A stretch of 64,000 nt of DNA from Lophium mytilinum (taxonomy: Eukaryota; Ascomycota; Dothideomycetes; Mytilinidiales; Mytilinidiaceae): positions 2,655,436 to 2,719,435 of the forward strand of contig MU004183.1 of NCBI GenBank assembly GCA_010093605.1, in the 5' to 3' direction. Below are positions 58,572 to 64,000 of the stretch, piece by piece. Position 1 is the first letter of the stretch, and each line of letters starts with the position of its first letter. Below the pieces are notes generated by a model that was given only the letters and a program-made list of their open reading frames with translations, was not told where the DNA came from and did no database searches. The position numbers were made by a program, and so were the translations under genes.

Positions 58572-61018
58572 GCCCTACTTTTTAGATTTAATTTAGCATC
58601 TCTTAATATCTTTTTCTTTTTCTTTCTAATAGTTCTAATTAGGACTACTTTCCTTACTATTAGTTTGCACCTACTTACTTAGTACTACTAACTTTTTACT
58701 ATTCTAATTTCTTGCTTGCGTTCTATTCCCTACCCTCTAATAGTTAGCACTACTCTATAGTAGTAGTACACTTTATACCCTTAAAATCTCCTAGTTTATA
58801 TTTAGCCTCTAGATAGCGGCTTACTTAACTATAGAATATAGCGTAATATTTACTACTATAACTATACCTTACGTATCTTATATATAATATAATATTTATT
58901 TTATTTATCTATATTATAGGGGGCGGTCTTATCCGCCGTAGTTTATATAGTTAGAGAGGGTAATTACATTCTAATGCTGCTCTATTGTATCTACACTATT
59001 AGCATGTGCTCCCTATCTTTTTTATAGTAAAGAATCTACTATTATATACCCTATAATTTAACCCTCTTTGCTAATATTAATTACACGGCTAGGCTAAGTC
59101 CTCTCTATAGACCCTATCTATTAATACGCTGTATATAACTTTATTCTATCTATAGTTTTCTAAAGCGTATATTATTGCATAATACCTAAACTAACTAGAA
59201 GGAGGGTTATTTACATATATTGTTGTTAAGTCTTTAGCGTACTAGGCGGCGGAAGGCAATTTAGGTGTCGCAGTTATACTTTCTAGTTTATCGGCGATAT
59301 ATTTAAACCTACTTATTATTAGTAAGGATAGTAATTCTTAAGGGGTTACAGTCTTACCGTTTATCGCTTTTAATATAACTTTCCTTCTTCTTATAGTTAT
59401 AAATAGTCTCTATATTATAAATAGAACTACTCTTTTATTCTAGTATTTTCCTTTACTTCTATTCTTATAGCCGTCTTAATAAGCGCTTTAGCCGTATAAG
59501 CTTCCTCCTTGCAACTAAATCTAGAGTGGTATTTACAACCTCGCGCCTAGACAGAGTATTAGGCGTAGTAAGGAAAGAAGCTAACCGCTCTATTAGAATA
59601 TATATATTAGGTAGACGTAGATATATCTACCCCTACTAAACATTATCCTCGGCGTTTAGAGTTGCTATGCTGCTGCACGTTAACCTTAGTATACCGGGCT
59701 ATATTTTATATACTTTAGCCTAGTTTAGGGTTGCAGCCGTCTCTATATTAGGTTAAGCCGCTTCTTATCTTATAAATATCCGCCGGAACGCTCTAGAAAG
59801 GACGTATATAGTATACTAATTAAGACTTATATATAGTATTATGCGTGGGCTGCTACTATACTATAAGGGGTAGGTAGTAGTTAGAAAAAGGTTTAATACG
59901 CTAGTTTCTATTAATCTTAGTATATTACGTGCTAACCTCTTATATTATACCTATACTTATAATTAACCTTTAGAGGTTAACTCTATATACTATATATAAA
60001 TAGCAGCTCTAAGAGTTTTATTTTATTACTATACTATATATATATTTTACCTTAGGCGGGACTAGTAGGTCCCTATAACGTATAGTTTACGTAACTATAC
60101 CCTGCGTCGCTTCAGCGCCCGCCCGATTTACTCTTCCTCTCTTTTCTTACTCCTTTAGCTTGTTCCTCTCTACACTATAGCTATAGGTAAACTAACAGCT
60201 AGAACTAGCATAGAAGAGACTCTTAATTATATTTAAAGCACTTTAGAGAGATAGATTAATAGTACATAAAGTTTTAAAGCTGGTAGGCTGTAGGAACACC
60301 TATATAACTAACTTAGAAGAGTAGCACGCTAAGAATAGCACCGCCACAACAGGCACACTAATAGGCTCGGGTACTATTACTTAGAACCCTCTTCTTAACC
60401 CTAATATACCTAGCAATACCGCAGATCTCGCCGCATAAAACGCCAGAAAGAAGTCCTTATTATTTATTTCTAAAATAACTTCTAAGCTAGCTAATATAGA
60501 CTAACTCTATACAACTAAACTGCTTACCGCGGAGGATACTACTAACCCTACCTACATCTATGCCTAGAGAGAAGCACTTTTTATAACTATCTAGAATTAA
60601 AACGGAGGTTCCCTCTTTAGTAATAGCCTAGGCACGCCTACTAATACTACTTTTAATATGCAGCCTACTATAACTAAGTCTTAAACTCTCTATAACTATA
60701 CTAACCCCCTATCCTAAGCTACTAGAAATAGCGCCCTACCTTTTAAGTCTAATATTAATATTAAGCCTAAACTAGCCAATAAAGTTAATATAAAGATTAA
60801 GCCTAGTATTAAGATTAAGCCCGGCCTTATAAGTAGCCCGGATACTACAAGTTTTTTAAGAATAATTCTAAGAATAAGGAGCTTCTACGCTTACAGATTA
60901 ATATAGAAGAGAAGAAGGCAAGGGCTATATAAATAAGGTTTAAGGCTATAGCTAGAGAGTAGAAGCAGTAGGGCCTAATCTACTCCTAAATCTAAACCTT
61001 AAATAGAAGTAGCAGCGC
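58572..61018. other. RIP-mutated sequence, unassigned
   Basis: About 2.4 kb with no element or gene I can name. From 60.1 to 61.0 kb a plus-strand frame has Asn/Thr/Pro-rich then Glu/Arg-rich composition, suggesting another decayed ORF. No LTRs or tandem arrays seen. Confidence 0.45.
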
Positions 61019-61169
61019 CCTAACCTATTTCTATCTCTACGCGCTTATTAGTAAATACCTAACTCTTTATCTAGCGCTACCAGGCCCTTACTATCTTCTA
61101 ACCTATCTTCTCCTTTAATAGTAACGCGTCTCTACCCTTCTAGAACTGCACCCTAGCCCTCCACGCTAC
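61019..61169 (+). repeat. About 150-bp direct repeat, left copy
   Basis: Matches 62109-62260. Both copies read CCTAACCTAT, then CTCTA and GCGCTTATTAG or ACGCTTATTAG, and include CTTTATCTAGCGCT. They differ mainly by transitions. Confidence 0.8.
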
Positions 61170-62108
61170 CTACGCGGAAATTATCTAATAGGCTTTACTC
61201 TTTTACTTTATCTTACTCTTATTTTCTTCTTTAATAGCTTTATCTCTACTCTTCTACTATTAGTCTTATTTTCTTCTACTATAGTAGAGCCTCTAGACCT
61301 AACTCCTAGTAACGGCACTAGTTTACCCTTTACTACTATAGTAAAACCTAAAGATTTATCTTCCATTACTACTACTACCGCGTTACTAACTTGCAAGCCC
61401 TAAAATTGCGGACATTATAGAAAGAAAGCCACTCTAAGGTGCAGTCGCTGCGCCAGCGTTATCTACTGCAATGCGGATTATTAAAAGGCTAACTAGAAAT
61501 TATCTAATGCGCCGCCTTCTTATATAAAGGTTATTATACTATAATAAGACTTCTATACTTTAGCTTAAATTTACTAATAGATAGCAAAGAGCGTAAAGTT
61601 TAGCGGATTATTTAAGGGGTAGAAATTAAAACGGGTTCCGGCTCTATTATATAACTATAAGCTGCGATATACTTTACCTCTTATAAACTTAGCCCGCTAC
61701 ACATAAATATAGAGTCTCTCCTACCTAAGTGCTAAAGAATAACTTCTAGTAGAGTAGCTACAGCTACTCTAGCTTATATAGATTAAACTAGCACTCTACC
61801 TTAGCCTTCTTAGGCTAGCCTTTAACCTTATATATATACTAGCGTAGGCAGTAATAATTATTCTTATTCTTCTTTTATACTAAGCTTAATTACTACACCG
61901 CTTTCTAGCTTTAAGAAGAGAAAGATGGAGGTTACAACTCCCCTTAGTAGTTAGAACTCTACCTACGCCCCGCCATTAATAGATTAGACACGCGGAGGCT
62001 CTATTCTAGGTGCCCTAAGCGTGCTATAAAATCTACTTAGCATTAATAAGTTTAAAAAGTAGCATAAAGCCGCCGTTACCGCCGCTAGAGCCTAAGCCTA
62101 ATCTACTC

Positions 62109-62260
62109 CCTAACCTATCCCTATCTCTATACGCTTATTAGCAAACACCCAGCTCTTTATCTAGCGCTGCCAGGCCCTCGCTATTTCCTAGCCTATCTTC
62201 TTATTTAATAGTGACGCCTTTCTACCCTTCTAAAACTACACTCTAACCCTCTACGCCGCC
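62109..62260 (+). repeat. About 150-bp direct repeat, right copy
   Basis: Second copy, keeping a few more CA dinucleotides (GCAAACACCCAG). The pair lies 1.09 kb apart and suggests duplication of an exon-like segment. Confidence 0.8.
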
Positions 62261-62274
62261 GGCTCCCCCTACTC

Positions 62275-62760
62275 CTTTATAACTACTAGCCCCTGCACCT
62301 TAAAGAAAGAAGCTAAAGAAGCCGCCTCTACTCTTAGCCTTACCCTCCTCTCCTCTCTTAAAGCCTTAGGTACAGTCTCTACCCTAAGTAAAAGTAAAAA
62401 ATACACTCTAACTCTAACTTCTACTACTTCTACCCCTAAAGAACTCTAAGAAAACTTTACTAGTATTCTTATAGAATTCTACTAAGCCTCTAAAATCCCT
62501 ATTCTAACCTTTGCTAAGTTTAAAACCAGCACCTACTTCTCTACTAAGCTATTGCTAGCCTTATACTACTAGTTAGACACCCCCTTTAGCGGCCGCGCTA
62601 TACTCTACCTATTAAAGAAAGCGGCTTATATAGCTATAGTAAGAAAGGCGGTACTCTAGCTATATATAGAGATAGCTACCCGCTATATATAAGCCCGCGT
62701 CTATAAAGAAGTAGTAGAAGACAGTAAAAGGTTCTAAGAACACCGCGGTGTAGCTGCTAG
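62275..62760 (+). pseudogene. Telomere-proximal fossil ORF, unidentified
   Basis: One plus-strand frame of about 160 codons interrupted only by TAA or TAG at Gln/Trp-like positions. Readable parts include LKKEAKEAASTLSLTLLSSL, LDTPFSGRAILYLLKKAA and IEIATRYI, suggesting a helical protein. It continues downstream into Gly/Ala- and Lys/Glu-rich low complexity to about 63070. It lies about 1 kb from the telomere. No family recognised. Confidence 0.45.
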
Positions 62761-63208
62761 GTAGTGCGGCGGCGCGGGTGCTAGCGCTAGCAAGCGAGCT
62801 AGGGCTACCGTAGCTAGAGTATTAGTAGGCGGCGCTAAGTGCGCTAGCGCCGGGGCTATCTATAGTAAGTAGTTTATTCCCAGGGAGTAGAGTAGGTAGG
62901 GAGGATAGAGTAGTAGTAACAGTAAGATATATAGTTAGAAAGAAGGCGGCAAGAAAGAAGTATGCGCGGTTAATAGTAATAGAGTTAGAAGAAGTATTAG
63001 AGAGGAGGAAGGGGGTGTTAGAAAAGGTATTAAAGAAGGGAAAGAGGAAGGTAGAGATAAGAAAGAAGGATAAGAACTATTATTCTTATTAGGAGTATAG
63101 AGAGACATATAATAGGAACTTATTTATACTTACTTAATTTAGGTTATAGTAGGGGAAGCATATTAGAAGTATAGTAAATAGAAAGTATAATTACTTCCGC
63201 AGTAATAT

Positions 63209-63245
63209 AAGGGTTACTATAGAAAGGCTTCCTATAAAAGCTCTA
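63209..63245. repeat. Near-palindromic 39-bp-family element (decayed)
   Basis: AAGGGTTACTATAGAAAGGC then TTCCTATAAAAGCTCTAT. Confidence 0.7.
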
Positions 63246-63302
63246 TAAAAAATATTAGTATAATATATATATATAAAAAAGATATATAAATTTATAATTA
63301 AA

Positions 63303-63335
63303 AGAATCTCTATAGAAAGCCTTCTAGTAAGAACA
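63303..63335. repeat. Near-palindromic 39-bp-family element (decayed)
   Basis: AGAATCTCTATAGAAAGCC then TTCTAGTAAGAAC; one base is lost at the centre. Confidence 0.6.
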
Positions 63336-63410
63336 CTATACTATAATTTAAAATATTTCTATAATATACATTAAAATAGATATATACTTAATAGAATTTA
63401 AAGAAGTATT

Positions 63411-63785
63411 TTATACTATATACTAGTATATAGACATATATTACGCCTAATAAGACTAATAGAAATATTTCTATACTATATACTAATATGTAAGTATAGG
63501 GTACGCCTAATAAAGCCTTAATAAATGTTTCTATAGTATATACTAAGATAAACGTATATAGTACACCTAATAAAATTTTACTAAATATTTCTATACTATA
63601 CGCTTAATAGTAGGTATATAGTACGCGTCTAGGGATTTTAGAGATACTTCTATACTATACGCTTACTAGTAGGTATATAGTACGCGTTTAGGGATTTTAG
63701 TAGATGCTTCTATACTGTACGCTTACTAGTAGGTATACAGTACACATAACAAAATTTTACTCAATGTTTCTATACTGTACTACTG
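63411..63785 (+). repeat. 60-bp subtelomeric tandem array, about six units
   Basis: Units of 59-60 bp sharing TTTCTATACTATAC, then a TAGTAGGTATATAGTACGC-type segment and AATTTTA or GGATTTTA. The leftmost units are TA-converted, while the last two keep CA and TG (ACTGTAC, CAGTACAC, CTCAATG). The array ends 15 bp before the telomere. Confidence 0.88.
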
Positions 63786-63798
63786 GTCGCCCGCTAGC

Positions 63799-63816
63799 AC
63801 AGGGTTAGGGTTAGGG

Positions 63817-63857
<41 letters not shown>

Positions 63858-63859
63858 GG

Positions 63860-63900
<41 letters not shown>

Positions 63901-63902
63901 GG

Positions 63903-63943
<41 letters not shown>

Positions 63944-64000
63944 GGTTAGGGTTAGGGTTAGGGTTAGGGTTAGGGTTAGGGTTAGGGTTAGGGTTAGGGT
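63799..64000 (+). repeat. Telomere, (TTAGGG)n with periodic TTTAGGG variants
   Basis: After ACAGGG, five TTAGGG hexamers, then three blocks each beginning with a 7-base TTTAGGG (63835-63841, 63878-63884, 63921-63927). The first two are followed by exactly six hexamers. After the third there are twelve hexamers to the window edge. The G-rich strand runs 5' to 3' toward the right, so the right edge is a chromosome end. Confidence 0.98.

Larger units (their letters stand above)
24605..63410. other. RIP-mutated AT-rich subtelomeric block
   Basis: From about 24605 the composition changes abruptly to TA-rich DNA in which CA and TG dinucleotides are almost absent while CC, CG and CT persist; the line 24721-24780, for example, has no CA or TG. 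This is the result of CpA-to-TpA conversion on both strands, as made by repeat-induced point mutation. Damage is uneven. It is near-complete at 24.6-37.1 kb and lighter at 37.1-52 kb and 53-63 kb, where many CA and TG remain. Coding fossils inside show TAG and TAA mainly where Gln or Trp codons would stand. No intact gene is present. Confidence 0.93.

Overview
The window is a chromosome end from a filamentous ascomycete (Pezizomycotina). The last 200 bases are a TTAGGG telomere reading outward to the right edge. The left 24.5 kb is ordinary gene-bearing DNA. Its introns are mostly 48-81 bp with CTAAC/CTGAC-type branch sites, and its families are typical of filamentous fungi: a zinc-finger/Zn2Cys6 regulator, a Ppo fatty-acid oxygenase and a DUF2235 hydrolase. 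The remaining 39 kb is repeat DNA in which CpA/TpG has been converted to TpA, the signature of repeat-induced point mutation (RIP). I cannot name the genus from the sequence.

Region 1 (1-20.5 kb) holds nine spliced or single-exon enzyme and regulator genes plus one small orphan. They encode a salicylate-hydroxylase-like FAD monooxygenase (cut by the left edge), a stand-alone histidinol-dehydrogenase-family enzyme, a cupin, a short-chain dehydrogenase, a LigB/DODA-type extradiol dioxygenase, a regulator with two C2H2 fingers plus a Zn2Cys6 cluster, an ALDH3-like membrane-anchored protein that has lost its catalytic Cys, a 136-residue orphan, a CocE/NonD hydrolase and a Ppo-type dioxygenase-P450 fusion. 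The mix of aromatic hydroxylase, extradiol dioxygenase, SDR, cupin, hydrolase and a regulator resembles a catabolic or secondary-metabolism cluster. That reading is inference.

Region 2 (20.5-24.6 kb) is a 1.8-kb gene-poor spacer followed by a DUF2235 alpha/beta-hydrolase gene. The sequence becomes RIP-saturated within about 300 bp of its stop codon.

Region 3 (24.6-63.4 kb) is a mosaic of mutated repeats. It holds a tandem 296-bp repeat, a 44-bp triplet array, two copies of a roughly 1.77-kb repeat with different degrees of RIP, a truncated plus-strand Gypsy element, and a complete 8.55-kb minus-strand Gypsy element (191-bp LTRs, polypurine tract, 5-bp target duplication, chromodomain-like end) nested in an unidentified fossil ORF. 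Beyond it lies a fossil SNF2-type helicase ORF. Scattered over this region, and dense from 52 to 58.6 kb, is a family of near-palindromic elements of about 39 bp. Three of them lie within the helicase reading frame without shifting it.

Region 4 (63.4-64.0 kb) is a 60-bp subtelomeric tandem array in which RIP fades toward the chromosome end, then the telomere. The telomere carries TTTAGGG variants spaced exactly 43 bp apart. Splice models were made by eye from frame continuity and family conservation; they were not tested against transcripts.
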